A stretch of 64,000 nt of DNA from positions 26,926,300 through 26,990,299 of the forward strand of contig NC_084808.1 in NCBI RefSeq assembly GCF_963583255.1. The letters are read 5' to 3'. The notes beneath the pieces were generated by a model, which was not told the origin of the DNA, searched no databases, and saw only the letters and a list, made by a program, of their open reading frames with translations. Below are positions 41,057 to 54,008 of this stretch, piece by piece. Position 1 is the first letter of the stretch, and the number at the start of each line of letters is the position of its first letter. A program made the translations under genes and the position numbers. The DNA is from Pyrus communis. Lineage: Eukaryota > Streptophyta > Magnoliopsida > Rosales > Rosaceae.

Positions 41057-42111
41057 TCAAACTTCATCCGCATTTGTATCCACATCGAAATCCTCCCTTA
41101 AGTCATACTCAACCACAAGGCCAAGATTATCAACTAACTTGTGATACTTTTGACACCCTGCACACTGATGAGAAGCAGTGCTAATTAGTCAGATGAACCC
41201 AAGACTTGTTTCGTACTTTTAGATTAAGAGAACTAGAAGCAATGTTGAAACCGACCGTAGAAAAGTATCAAAATATCAACAAATTGACAGAAAAAAAGTT
41301 TAACAGGTTTTTCATCATCAAGAACAAACAACACTGAATCTTATATCAATCAACAAGAGGAATAAGTACCTGTACGTAAATAAGCCCCCGCTCATAAGCC
41401 AATCGATTGACAAGTCTATTTGTCCTTTCACCACACAAATTACAAGTAAATTTCACAAGCAAGCTTCTTCTTGGAAGTTGTATGTCAATCGTAGCATCCT
41501 TCGAAAATTCGAAAAGGGCATCCAAGAAACAGAACCCAAGTTAAGAAGTTAACACATCCAAGCAATGACAAAACAAACACATACATTGATATGATAATAT
41601 ATGTCACATTGGTCTCAAACAACTTGTAAGAAAAATTAAATGACTACGAGCAAAATCGATACGAAAAAGACAATGATTCTATAAAATTACACTCGAATCG
41701 CATATTTTTTTATATTTTTTTATACCGTATTCGGATTATTGGGTTCCCATTCTGCGTCCGTCTCAGAATTGCCACTCATCAACCCAGAAACAGCCAGCAC
41801 CACATAGCCACGCTTTGGTGCTACACCTGCCGTATGGGAAATTCTTGAGCTGAAATTAAAGATTTAAACTTTAGCATAAACATATATGTGGACGAAGAAA
41901 AATGAAAAATTGAAAGAAACCCAGAAGAGTAAATTCACCAGAGAGGGTTTCTTCGCCCGTGGGTTGAGGACCAGGAGAGGCCGACGGTAGGGTTTTTCTG
42001 GGAAGCAGAAAACGGTCGGAAGAAGGATATGGGTTTATTAGGGTTTGTTATGAGAGGCAAGAGAGATGGAATGGCGGGGGAGAAAGCGCAGGCGGTTGGT
42101 GTCGCCGCCAT
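41057..42111 (-). CDS. DNL-type zinc-finger protein, organellar Hsp70-escort (HEP/Zim17/TIM15-like)
   Basis: Zim17/HEP-type proteins keep organellar Hsp70 soluble and active. Four exons in minus order: 42111-41939, 41849-41726, 41498-41370 and 41164-41057 (177 aa), all in phase. The N-terminus is Ala/Ser/Pro-rich without early acidic residues, consistent with a plastid or mitochondrial transit peptide. The zinc finger is FTCNLCGERTNRLVNRLAYE (Cys about 118 and 121), then CAGCQKYHKLVDNLGLV (Cys about 143 and 146); DNL is the family signature and is present. The acidic C-terminus EDFDVDTNADEV is unremarkable. An in-frame ATG at 42,264 would add 51 residues; I prefer 42,111 because it starts a typical transit peptide. 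The last exon overlaps the right end of duplication unit 2. Confidence 0.9.
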
Positions 42112-42732
42112 TGATGTAGCTCTGTAGAGTGTATGCAATTTTCTCTGTTTTGTTTCCGATTGCAGTTGCAAGAATGTATTTGCTTTTGGGCTTTGCTTAT
42201 TTTGGGCAAAATCAATTGGGTTTTTGCCACGTGTTATATGGAAAAGGCTGAGTTGCGCAGCCAACGGTCCTTAAACGTCCAAAACTCAAATTATGACACG
42301 ACGCAACTTAGATTCAGAAAATTTTTATCAAGGGAGACCGTTTTGATCGTGTGACTTACTGACAAGATACATAAACTAGTTAATTTGTATTTTAGTCTCA
42401 TCCGTCCTCCGATTAACTACTAAGCATTTTGAGGTTCCAATAGAACAAGAACAGAATCTACATAGCAGCAATGAGTGAACTGTACAGTACTAATGTATTT
42501 GCACTTTGCATCAATTTTCTTTTCCTTTCATTGATGAAGGAATTTTTTTTGTGTACAAGTATGAACAAATGTTCTCCTAAAATCCCGATCGAACAAAAAG
42601 AGATTACACAGTTGATGTGTCTTATTACACCAACTTTGGAACGAGCTTTCAACAAGATTCCTCCTCTTGGAAACATTTGTTTCGAAAATGCCTAAACATC
42701 GAATTCCGTATGCAGCTGTTGCCAATGGGGCA
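42112..42732. other. DNL promoter and PHO1-like 3' flank
   Basis: The DNL 5' UTR probably extends to about 42,260. The remainder is 3' UTR and spacer of the PHO1-like gene. Open frames here overlap on both strands and are not convincing. Confidence 0.45.
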
Positions 42733-45700
42733 TCAGTCCTGATCATCCACTTCATGAAAAGGCAGTGGTACTGTCTTAACTGCTCTAAACTTGCCTGCAT
42801 TGTTCAGATGTTCATTCTCTAACCTGTACCATTCGAACATATCATGCGTTAGAGATATTGAAATCGAAAAAGGGTAATTTGAGTTTCATGTCAAATTCTG
42901 CATATGGCTGCAGATGCAGACTGATAAGAATAAGAATCGTAGGAATTTAAGGGTTTTTCTTTACCTGAAAAAGTTCCACAACCCTCTTCTGACGACTTCA
43001 AGAGCTGCCAAAAACAGCCCGGTTACCCTGTAATCTACATGTCCAAAACTTGAATGGAGAACAGTTTGCATCCAAGCTAGCCTGAGAATAAGATTCAATC
43101 CCTGCATTGATAGCATCCAAAACATTCGTCAAACACCGGATTTGAAACCCGATAAAATTTATAACCTAGAAAGAAAACACAAAAGTTGTTTCGATGATGT
43201 GCGTGCAACTTCTCAGACAACATCTAATCCCTTGCTGTCATGTTGTCCTCTTTGAATAGACTGGGAATCTTTTATCATGACATTTACCAGAATTTTATTT
43301 CGAGAATATGTTCATTCTCGGTTGCTTGCCACACAAGAAAAATCTTGTTCTCCAAATTTGTGATTTATTTGAGGGGGACATGGCAATTACCATTGAGATG
43401 TAGTATATGAACTTTCGGCGAATCATTAATTCGTTCCTAAGCAAAGGATTCTTGGAATTCATTTGTAGCAAACCCCAATCCTTTACAAAGTCCCAATACA
43501 ATTGGTAAATTGTTGCGAAAGTCGATATGATCACAACAAGACAGAGCCACCCAATGCTCCCTTCTTTCTCATAAGCTACTTTAGCTACTGCTGCTAACAT
43601 TGCTGACACATATTTGCCTAGATTCACAAGGTGGCTTGTCTGTCCCTCATCAAACCACCGCCGAGCACACTGAAATCCAATTTAACAAAATCTTTGTCAG
43701 ATGTCGAAGAGAAGGGACGGTAAAGATTATAGCAGATAGCCAAAGAGCTTAATTAGTATACCTGCATTGCTCTCCAGTAATAAGGTAGGAAGGACACGGC
43801 ATAAGCAAGATCTCGGTAATGCCCCGCCCTCATGCAGTAGCCATAGTCCTGAGTTTTGTAGCTCCCGGTTATGTAGTAACACGCCACATACTCGAGGTTC
43901 CTAAGCATCGGAACCTATTGAATACAGATAAATCTATTGTTATGACGAACCGGAAAAGTTTATAACTTGAGGAACGAATATATTTGATTTAGCGCTGAAT
44001 GATACCTGACTACAAAGTTGATCTGCCATGAAGAAGTCCAGCATGACAACCTGCAGACAGCAAACAGAAACTAATTAGAAACATGATTTAATTGGTCTAA
44101 TATGGTTTTAGCTGTTACTAAAAATGTTTTGTTTTAATCATGTTGAAGAGATGCAGTACCTTGTACAGAGGCGACAGAATGATATTTCTTAGGACACGAA
44201 GAAGGCGGAAACGGCTTGATCGGTAAATGATGTTGAAGGGGCACACAAGTAGTACTAAAAACATCTGCACATGTAGAAGAAAAGTTAAAACCTGATTAAT
44301 ATTTACTGTAAATATGCATTATTTGATCTTCCTTTTATGATTTATCATGTCATGAGTTGAAGAATTTACCAACAAAAGAAGGCCAGGAATTTCTTGAACT
44401 TGGGCATATGAGTAGCCTTTTGTTAGCAGTAACAAATGAACACACATGACTCCGACCACAGTAGTCAACGACATGGTGCAGATCAAGAACACATCTCTGT
44501 ACTTTAGCTCCTTCGTCTGGGGCAGTTCAAAGATAAAACTGTAATTTATACGCGCCTTTCTCCACGCGAAAATGTTGCAGCCGTATAAGAAGAAGTGTAG
44601 AAACAGTAGGCTGAACATGCTGCAAAAACAAAACAAAAAGAGTTTAGTTCTTTAGCCTCTCCTTGTTTTCACCAAAGTATCAAACATTTTTAAGACTTGT
44701 TCAAATTATTTGCAGCAATGCTTACCTAAGTACAGGGTAGGCAGTTTCCATGTAGACTGAATTTGGCTGCCGTTTGTACAATCCCGTGATATGAGCCATA
44801 ATGACATATCCAGTTACGAGTGCGATAAAACATCCCGTAAATAAACCTGATAATTATAATTAAAGAAGATGAGTCACATGAGTAGTTAGTCATTGCAGTC
44901 CAATGTGTCACATATTTATTAGTTTCATATATTATGTATAAGTATAGGCGTTCACAATGTAATGCAACCTATATTTTGTGTTCCACTTCTTTTTTTGCTA
45001 GGCAAGAAAACAAACACCATTACCAATATTCCCGTTCGATATTATGATTTTTACTCGAAAATTAATTTATAAAAACTGAATCTACTCGGATCCTAACTAA
45101 TTACCTTGTTCTCTCTCACCACTTGGACTAACCTTGAAGACTTGTGGGTTCTTAAGCAGTGTACATGCGAGTAGCTCGGTTCCGCACCGAGGAAATAAAA
45201 TCTTGCTGCCCTCTAGAATCTGGATGTTGATGTCCCTTTTTAGGGTTCTACCTTTGTACAATAAAAAAGTTGTCCAAACAAATAACAATGGCAGTAGCGA
45301 CCTATGCTTTATTTCCCACCCAAAAAGTGGACAAGGCACAGCCTTGTGTTTCAAAACCCTAGTGGGCTATTGGGTCCGTACACTTTTGGTTTCTTAATCT
45401 TGTATGGTCACAAAATGGAGAATTTTTAGTGATGTCTGAGTACACGGTTTGGTACACAAGTGTAGTAATATAAGTAGTTGGAAACTTGAATTTTTTTGAC
45501 CAATTGTATTATGATGCTTGACATATTGAACTTTATTCCCGGCACACGGAAAAATCTCTCCACAAAATGAACAAACTTTTGAGCTCCAGGGCTAAAGTTG
45601 TGTAAAGGAGAACCACTTAGGTACTTTAATTTTTATCTTTATAAAAATGTTCATCCAAATTTGTTGTAATTTGGCATAATATATCCATTGTGGTCACTTT

Positions 45701-47923
45701 TCACGAAAATTTTGTACCTACCAATGAAAAACGTTACAGAATGTAATTCTTTACGCTCAGTCGGTTTAAGATACTTCATGGCCTTTCGCTGGTCTTCTTC
45801 AGCAAGGTGTTTGGTGAAAAGCTCCTCAACTTCATCTCCTAAGTTCATCACCTGTCATTTTTTAAACTAATAAGCAAAAATACTATTGACCTGCAAAGTT
45901 AACTTTTTCTAGTTTCCGTATCAGACAAGCATATCTGGGTTCGATTTTTATGAATCTAATGGCATCCATTGTGCAGTCATAAACTGCAGGATCAATGGCC
46001 ACTTGAAATTGTCGGGAAAATATTTGGACGAAATGATAGAAAGTGGCCAACATTTGAGCATGATCCAATCAAAAGATCATGCAAAAATTTACTAAAACAT
46101 AGCTAGCATGATGGGAATCAGATACTTAGCGTTTGAAGACGTTTTATGATTCATATAGCCTACTCTGCTTAGTGGAATAAAGCTTGATTGTTGATATTAT
46201 TCTTCAAAAATTCAAAAAATTAGGGTTTGTCAAGTACCTTATCTGAGCTGTTGAAATAGGAACTCTCCACAACTTTTAGATAAATCGGAAGAACTTGTTT
46301 TCCAGTGACCTGAAAAAGATAAGAAAAAAATCAATTTAATTACGTAAGCAAAAACCAAAGTGCAAATTTAAAAAGATGAATTAAAAGTTATGCATTTTAC
46401 TTACTTTGTCAAACTTCTTTAAAATCTTTATAAAAGCAAGCATGTTCAAGTTCCTGAAAATTTGACAACACGTAAGCTTCCCCTGCATCATCGAATAACA
46501 ACCCCAAATTTGTTCATCTTTTGAACAAAAAAATTTTACCTGAAAGTTTTGAGGTATCCCAACCCTTTGTAGAGCTCGACGAAAGCTCCTTGGATCATTT
46601 TTTCCGCATGATGCAACTTAGTTTTGTTGATGTGCAGCTTACCACCGTCTGCGCCGCATTTTTTCGAGGACTGATTCACCAGATCTTCCCAAACTATGTA
46701 ACTGATCGCTGAGAAAGTGCGCGACGGGGTTGTTAGAGGAATGTTTATCTTCAAGTTCTTCCCTTGGAAGCTGAAAGAACGACTTGACATGCTCCTTAGC
46801 TTTCCACTATCTTCACTTTTCGTTCTAATTGATTGTCCCAATTCACCGGATATCGTGCCTTCCGAGTATGCCACTTCATTTTTCTCCAAGTCTTCTGTGC
46901 AGTCTTGCAGCTGTTCTTGCTCTGTTTTATCCTTAACAGAATCCTCATCTGTATCCAAGAAACAGAGCCATCATAAACTAAGTATTGATAATCGCTTTTT
47001 CGATTCTATAATTTTGGTAAAGAATGAAACGACTTAAGGTACGTTTACTGAAATAGATAGCAAACTAGAAATAATATAAATGGAACACAATGATAATTTG
47101 TTCTAGCGACAGTCAATCTCCGCTTTGCTAAAGGAGGTAGTGAAGAAAAATATTCAGAGAAACAATCTAAATGGGATATGCCAAAACGTATAACTAAAAC
47201 ATGTACGATGTATGCGTGTGTGTATATGCAGATTTTGCACATTCGACTGAAAATTAAGACGAAATCGAAGATTTACCAGATGTGAAGGAGCCTGACATGG
47301 AAATATCCTCCTTGGAATTCAGCGCAAAAGCTCCTTTGCCGCGCTGTTTCTTGAAGGCGGTTTTGAGCTCAATGAGTATGTCCGTTTGTTTCTTCAAGGA
47401 CTCCCCTCTCTCCATGAACTCTTTCTCCTTTGTTCTGAAAAACTGATTCACCTTGTTGAGCTGAAGGTCGAGGAATGAGAAAAACTCTTTCGCAGCATTA
47501 GTATCAGCAAACTGCTCTAACAATTCAGTCTCATACATGTCTCCCTTGCTTGCTGATGAGGCAAGCTTCTTGTGAACCTGGTACATAATTATAAGACGCA
47601 CATTAATTCATACGCGTTCGAAACATGATTTAAAATTTAACCAGAAAACAAACATAATAATAGTGTTCGGAAGAGAGAATGAGTACATGTATGAGGTCAT
47701 GTTCTCTATGTGGATGGCCAAAAGGAGTGAACTTCCTAATGGAAGTGATGAGAGTGTCGGATAAAGACGTGCTATTTTGGTGATTAGTAGGTGAGTTTTT
47801 GTTGTTGTTAGAGTTAAGGAGATTGATTTTTTTGAGGTCCTTCTTGAGCTGCCAGTAATCGACGAATGCATCCTTCCATTCAGGGATGAGCTGCCCTTCG
47901 AATTGCTTGGAGAACTTCACCAT
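42733..47923 (-). CDS. PHO1 family SPX-EXS phosphate exporter, PHO1;H1-like
   Basis: Exports inorganic phosphate, for example into xylem, and senses inositol pyrophosphates through its SPX domain. Fourteen exons in minus order: 47923-47687, 47577-47277, 46948-46540, 46453-46405, 46309-46238, 45851-45722, 44846-44726, 44619-44370, 44264-44160, 44050-44006, 43914-43762, 43669-43391, 43101-42965 and 42823-42733 (792 aa; AtPHO1 is 782), all phases consistent. The SPX domain spans about 1-335: MVKFSKQFE start, [11 protein letters not shown], and the conserved lysine helix [19 protein letters not shown]. Transmembrane segments begin near residue 395 ([17 protein letters not shown]). The EXS domain includes [34 protein letters not shown] and the C-terminal RLENEHLNN. 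The tail AVKTVPLPF and the overall match favour PHO1;H1 over PHO1. The largest intron (44,847-45,721) holds a MITE. Confidence 0.96.
45417..45561. mobile_element. hairpin MITE, family 2 copy C, in a PHO1-like intron
   Basis: The left arm (GGAGAATTTTTAGTG, then ACAAGTGTAGTAATAT) pairs imperfectly with the right arm (CAATTGTATTATGATGCTTG, then CGGCACACGGAAAAATCTC). Same layout as the copies at 11,579 and 26,325. It lies in the intron between exons 6 and 7 of the PHO1-like gene. Confidence 0.65.
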
Positions 47924-49225
47924 TTTCTCTCTTTGAGTTTTGAGTTCTGAGTTCTGAGAGAGAAGGATGACGAAGAAGCTCTAGCTCTCGTTGTTATTTA
48001 TGGGGGTTGGAAAAAAAGGAACTTTTTATCGATATCTCGTACCAAATTCCCTAAGAGCACATTCTAAAATATCCTTTGCTTTTATACCATCACCATATGC
48101 TTCCGCCACTTGAAAGGGTATAGTAACCAGCTTCACCGGAAAGTAAACCGAATTGCCACCGGATGCTACGACTATCTCGGCCAACTTGTGCTCATGAAGA
48201 TTTTAAAATGGTGGGAATTTAGAGTGGCATGGAGAGGGGAACAAATTCAATTCAAATATATATAGGGAAAAGAATAATAGCTCTTATAAGATGGCATAGT
48301 TTGTAATTAAGGAAGATTAGCAAAGTTGTCTTTTTTTTTTTATCTACTTAATTACTACCAATACCCTTTGTTTCTCAACTATTATGCATATGATCAAAGG
48401 GTAGTTTAGACTCTTTAGAAGTTGGAAGCTGCAGTGGCCCATAAGATCTGCTTAATTATTTGTGAAAGTGAAGCTTATTGGTTAAAATATTTATAAGCAC
48501 ACCCAGGTTAGCTCCAATTAGACCAGCCTGATTTCCACTAATTGAAGCTAACTAAAGTTTCAATATTTTTTCTTGCCTTTCATTAAGCAATCAATACTTT
48601 TATTTGCAGTATATAAAGTAGAGATTATCATCTTATACAAGAACACCGTGATCATATATACATGAGTTACTTCCAATATAAGCAACATTAAAGACTTCAG
48701 GTTGCAAACTTGTAGACTTTGTTGTATGGATATACATGCCACAAAAAAAAAAAAAAAAAAAAATTATGTCCTTAATTTCTGGAACCAATGTGAAATGGTG
48801 AATGAAAATAAATTAATGTATATGAATCCATTGTTGTAGAAGATATGTGTTAGCATTTTGGACGGAGGAAGATCTTGTATTCTAAATGTTACATGTTCAT
48901 GATGAAACACCTGACATAATATGAAATGAATTAGGTCTTTGAGGTTCTTGGGAATTTTGAAACGTAATTTACATATGATAAAATGATTTATATTAAACAA
49001 AACGATTGTGATATTATTTTAAAATAAGATATGAACAACTAAATACACTGGCACATTCTAATACATTATCAACAAATTAAGCTAATTGGAAGTACCTCTA
49101 CTACTAGTGTGGTGGGTTTTTTTTTAATAAGGTCAATGATTTAGGAGAGATTAGCTCTTCGGTAATGGTCATGTGCGAGACACATATCCCCTTTCGTAAG
49201 GGTGCGAACTATTACACCTAGATAC
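47924..49225. other. PHO1-like promoter and intergenic DNA
   Basis: The first 100 bp upstream of the PHO1-like ATG look like a leader. I scanned the first 500 bp by eye for the phosphate-starvation site GNATATNC and found no exact match. A poly-A run lies at about 48,743-48,763. No gene seen. Confidence 0.5.
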
Positions 49226-49508
49226 TGTCACATCCCGGCCCGAGCCCCCACCACATCTCAAGCTCGACTCCACCGTAGCACGATATTATCCGTTTTGGGT
49301 CCCGACCACGCCCTCACGGTGAACTCACACAAGAACTTCCCAGTGGATCACCCATCCTGGGATTGCTCTCGCGCGAACTCGCTTAACTTCGGAGTTCCTA
49401 CGGAACCCGAAACCAGTGAGCTTCCAAAAGGCCTCGTGCTAGGTAGAGATGAGAATATACATATAAGGCTTACATGATCCACTCCCCTGGGTGATATGGG
49501 ATGTTACA
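49226..49508 (-). repeat. Cassandra LTR (3' LTR in element orientation)
   Basis: Carries the 5S-like internal promoter region at about 49,330-49,435 on the minus strand. It lacks the short TTTTGTTTCTGG insertion seen in its partner LTR. Confidence 0.9.
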
Positions 49509-49581
49509 ATCCACCCCCCCCTTAAGGGCCCGACGTCTTTGTCGGCACATTTCCGGCCAGGGATTGGCTCTGATACCAAAT

Positions 49582-49875
49582 TGTCACATCCTGGCTCGGG
49601 CCCCCACCACATCCCGGGTTCGACTCCACCATAACACGATATTATCCGTTTTCGGCCCCGACCAAGCCCTCAAGGTTTTGTTTCTGGGAACTCACACGAG
49701 AACTTCCCAGTGGGTCACCCATCCTAGGATTGCTCTCGCGCGAACTCGCTTAACTTCAAAGTTCCTACGGAACTCGAAGCCAATGAGCTCCCAAAAAGCC
49801 TTGTGTTAGGTAGAGATGAGAATATACATATAAGGCTTATATGATCCACTCCTCTGGACGATGTGGGATGTCACA
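49582..49875 (-). repeat. Cassandra LTR (5' LTR in element orientation)
   Basis: Directly followed on the minus strand by the primer-binding site. The 5S-like region lies at about 49,695-49,800. It differs from the other LTR by scattered substitutions and a small indel near 49,676-49,688. Confidence 0.9.
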
Positions 49876-49880
49876 GATAC

Positions 49881-52800
49881 CCCATGCATGTCCCTTCTCC
49901 ACCATTTTTATTAATAAATAAAAAAGGAAAGTAAACGGAAAAATTATAAGCGGGGAGTCTAAGCCAAAACCCATAATAACCAAACGATCAATGAAACCGA
50001 TAATAAAGAAAAAAGGAAATATCATGAGTATGGTAGAGGCAACAAAGTCCAGAACTGTAAATCACCAGTGGTAAGCATAACTATCTGCCCAAAATAAAGC
50101 TAAATAATCTGCAACTTGATTTTCGTTTCGATAAATATGTGTACACATAAATCACATTAGACAAAGTAAGCCATAGTAGGGTGGTGATTGTAATAAGAGG
50201 CTCCATATATGTGATGATGATATATGTTCTATTCCCTTGTTCTAAATCCACTCCATTGTTGCCAACTTGTCAACAAGATCCCAGCCTCCCACCAAACTAC
50301 AAAAATAAAAAAATAAAGACCCACAGCCGTTGCCCTAGCTATAATATTGTATTTTGTCATTTTTTTTTCTTCTTAGACATGGACTGCAACATCAACAGTA
50401 TAATTGTGGAAAATTGACAGCGTCACTAAGAAAAGATACCCCTTTTATTTTCTTATGACATCCGCATAAAAGCACACTGTTCTCCCCTGTGTTTTCTGTT
50501 CCATGCATATATGCCCCTTACACACTACCAATACAAATAGTTTATTTTTTCTTGGTAAAAAAAATGGTAGTTATATTATGCTGGCGTAAACACTTTTTGT
50601 CCCTTAATTGACAAAATTATACCAGATTTTTGGTTTAAATTTTTACATGTATATATAAAGAGGGACAAGTGTGAGTTAAACTGTGTGACTTATATTGATA
50701 AGCTTACAAGGTAATATATATTGATGTCATTAAAAGATATGTAACATCTTATCAATGACATCGGCATATTAGTTTAAGATTGTATCAATGGTATATTAGT
50801 GTAACATCGTATCAACAGTATTGGCATATTAGTGTAACATCGTATCAACAACGTATTAGTGTGACATTGTATCAACAACGTATTAGTGTAACATCGTATC
50901 AACATCATATTAGTGTCAACGATATAAAAGATATGTCATCTCTCAACTACAGTCGAGGAACATCCACTTATTAAGGGTCATGTTACCTTATATATCACTT
51001 CATATGAGAACCTAGAACCTATTTAGGTACAATTGTTTAAAATGAAGAGACATACATCTCAACGTGGAATTTCAGTTAAAGAGATGAGAGAAAAAAAAGT
51101 TACACATGAAACCTAAGCCTTTAGGTATATAGAATATAGAACCAATGAAAATCCATGGAAATGATGATCTGATTCGGATGGCATATTTGGGTACTCCTTG
51201 CAGAGTGACTCAACTCGTCTCTATTTCTTTCCCTTCCATATTTAATTACATTATCATCCTTCTCCGATGCGTAGCTTAATTACCAAAAGAGAAAATATAT
51301 ATATATATTTGACTATGCAATTTGGATTAATTAATTTTACCTTTCCATGAGAGTGCTGTTAATTTCTTTTAATCAACTAAAACATCTGCCTTTTTTCCCT
51401 AATTAATTGGTGTTACTCTAAAAGTTTGGCACTGGTTGCCGATTAAGAGAGGACTAATTGCGAAGCTTTAGTAGGTATTGCTAGGTATTTGTTCGGAGAA
51501 ATTTTGTGACTATATATAACATGTAAGTACTATCTATAAAGCGATAAGTTTCCTAAAAATTAAGATATGTCACAAGATTCGGATTAGGGCACAAAATTAT
51601 ATGCTGGTATTTCATTTTACCCTATTTTACTCACCACAAGTACATGTATTGTTAATCCTCAACAGCTAGGGCATTTTTGCACAAGGTTGAGCTCATCAAA
51701 TCCATGTCGTAGATAACAATATGCTTCCCATTTTCCAGAATAAGATGCCATTCTTCAATTATGCACACCCTTTAGACGTACAATTTGTCCTAATTATATA
51801 CATGTAATGATAATAAACAAGTAAAGAAAAAGAAAAAAAAAAAGAAAAGAAAAAACTGATTTTCAAATTTGAACGAGATGATTATTCTCTAAGGCATACG
51901 ATGCTTGGCTATGGCTCCGAAAAAATGCCTTGAAAATTAATCATGTTAAAAAAGAATATCCCCCAATAACTTAATAAAATAATAATCACCTCAGCGAGCC
52001 ATGCCATCCCATCCCTCATTATCTTTCAAAAAGCACTGGTTGCTGACTCAGTGAGAGCACATATACTTCAATGAGTAATAATAATAATATTGGTTCAATG
52101 ATAAGTGCTAAGGAGACTCTCAAAACGTCCATAAACTCTCTGACACCTTATGTTTTTCACACAATGTTTATACTGTTTACATAGAAATTGACGTTAAACT
52201 GTGAGCTGACAGAGAGTACATGAAAAGTCTCACTTTCAGAGAGTCTTCTTAGCGTTTTTCTAGTTTCTACTCTTTGGCTTGTAAGGAGTGGGGGTTGACC
52301 TAAGCCGCACCATTACTGCTAGGGTAGGGCGCCTCAGCCTCTGAACTATACATGGGACGAGTTTATGCCTTATAGAGCTCAGGCCGAAGACCGGAGGGAG
52401 TTTAAGAGAGATGGGAGGGTGGGTGTTTTTTTTGGGGTTGGGGGGGGGGGGGGGGTGGAGGAATTGTACCTGAGTATTATCCACCATGCTCTACTTTGCA
52501 CCCTAACCCTACATATATGCATTACTTTGCATCTTACATATGCATTGTCATCCCTTAGCTTTGAAATGTGAGGCAGAATTTGATTCTCTTAAACATGCTA
52601 AGAACCATCTAAATTTTCTCTAGCTTATTTGGGTATAAATTATAATGAAAAGTTTGATATGGATGTATGTGAAGTGTAACTGAACAAGTGCCTGCCGGTA
52701 CCATATCTCGGACTTTTAACGAAATTAATCCACCTTATTAAGGATCAAATCCAATGTTAGGTACACTTATAGCCCCAGTTAATTATTTAATTAAGCTTAA

Positions 52801-53825
52801 CAGTTTATGATTACTAGAAACTGACTTGGATTATATTCTCAGATTCTTGATCGATCAGGATCATTATCTTCCAGAGTGTTGGAAAGGAAGGTATAATACA
52901 ATAATGGAAATGGTTAATCTGATTCCTTCACTACCAACCTAATGAATTTGTACCATATGTCGCCCAAGTTTAATTGGAAGTACTGTACATTATACTTGTA
53001 CTTGATTAAATTTCATCCCAATAAATAAAGTTTGAATAAGCATATACAAACTGTGTAGCTTAAATGATTAAGAGTGTTTACCTTTTAATGAGATTGTTGG
53101 ATTTTTTTTTTAATTATTAAAGAAGAAATTCAACTATATATCAACCATGCATCACATCATGCACGTAGTCTACAAAATATGATTTAAGTACATGATTATT
53201 CTAGCATCTCCCTTATATAAAATATGCTACACCATGTCAATTCCTTCTAGCCATCAGAATAATATGCTGAAAGCAAGATACTAATCGTGCGTTATACTTA
53301 GTGTCCACCCCAGAAGTAGTTTATAGTTTTTATACCTAGTATATATTATAAGTTGCTGCATAGATTGAGTACTAGATAAGAGCCGGCTTCTTAATTAAGG
53401 GAATATGACTAATGCTAGGGGTACAACTCGGATCGGTTGGGCGAGTTAGATGGTCAACTCAATCCTAACTCAACATTCTTAATTCTTGTTTGGATTGGGT
53501 TTAGATTCATGTCGGTTTGTTTGGGTTCATGTTTAAATTGAGTTCAGGTTTACCTAACTTTTTTAAGTTCAATCTTGCAATACATTATTTTATAAGATAA
53601 ATCTCAATTTTTGAATCAAATAATGTCAAAACTATTTAACTTTCATTTACACATCATCATCTATACAAAAGATAAACCAAATACCGTAACACATTTTTAA
53701 AGTTTCAACCATGCAAAGTTGAAATTAAATTACACGACAATACTAAAGTTTTAACCAAAAGTAATTTCAAAGCAACATATCATTCATTATTCAAATGAAA
53801 ACAAACAACAAACTTCAAGCATAGC
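49881..53825. other. gene-free AT-rich DNA
   Basis: Apart from the 33-bp tandem repeat and a run of 16 G residues at 52,440-52,455, I find no gene or intact element. The segment 52,260-52,460 is less AT-rich and may be an old insertion, but I could not identify it. Confidence 0.5.
50770..50925. repeat. about 33-bp tandem repeat, 4-5 units
   Basis: Units of the form ATTAGTGTAACATCGTATCA followed by ACAACGT or a variant. Units differ by a few bases and indels. The reading frame through it (ISVTSYQQ-like repeats) is a by-product of the repeat. Confidence 0.85.
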
Positions 53826-54008
53826 CAATTAATACTACAGTCTAGTGATATTCCTCTTCACTTGTAAGTGAAAGGTCTTAAGTCGATTATCGTCAAAGAT
53901 AAAGTTGAACCACATTATTATGGCAAGCCCATTGTAAGGCTTAGCTCACATTTCCATCCCTTAGTGTAGATACTATCGTTTGTTCAAAAAAAATAAAAAT
54001 AAAAAAAG
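53826..54008 (+). mobile_element. tRNA-derived SINE with flanking target duplication
   Basis: The element ends in an A-rich tail (about 53,988-54,007) and is flanked by a direct repeat: ACAAACTTCAAG at 53,808-53,819 and 54,009-54,020, extending with two mismatches to TAGC on both sides. The head contains a degenerate pol III B-box-like sequence (about 53,876-53,890, AAGTCGATTAT) downstream of an A-box-like TCTAGTGATATTC. The 12-18-bp duplication plus A-tail is diagnostic of LINE-mobilised retroposition. Confidence 0.75.

Larger units (their letters stand above)
37987..41130. repeat. tandem duplication unit 2 (TADA fragment, AGP copy 2, DNL exon)
   Basis: The second copy of the block described at 33,587. 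Differences from unit 1: a 333-bp deletion removing TADA exon 3, no Mutator-like insertion, and small indels. Its right border runs into the intact DNL exon 4 at about 41,130. Confidence 0.92.
49226..49875 (-). mobile_element. complete Cassandra-type TRIM retrotransposon
   Basis: A terminal-repeat retrotransposon in miniature: 5-bp target duplication GATAC (49,221-49,225 and 49,876-49,880), two LTRs of about 283 bp (49,226-49,508) and 294 bp (49,582-49,875) starting TGTCACATCC and ending ACA, and a 73-bp interior. On the minus strand the 49,582-49,875 LTR is followed by TTGGTATCAGAGCCA, a primer-binding site for initiator tRNA-Met, and the other LTR is preceded by a G-rich polypurine tract. 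Each LTR contains antisense 5S rRNA-like sequence (for example AACTCCGAAGTTAAGCGAG and AGGATGGGTGA on the minus strand), the hallmark of Cassandra. It encodes no protein. Confidence 0.93.

Noticed and set aside
42112..42264. 51-residue longer N-terminus for the DNL protein
   Set aside because: In frame, but the added residues look like leader sequence and the shorter form starts a typical transit peptide. Not excluded.
49320..49800. Possible functional 5S rRNA genes
   Set aside because: The 5S-like segments lie inside paired LTRs with a target duplication and primer-binding site, and they diverge from real 5S sequence; they belong to a Cassandra element.
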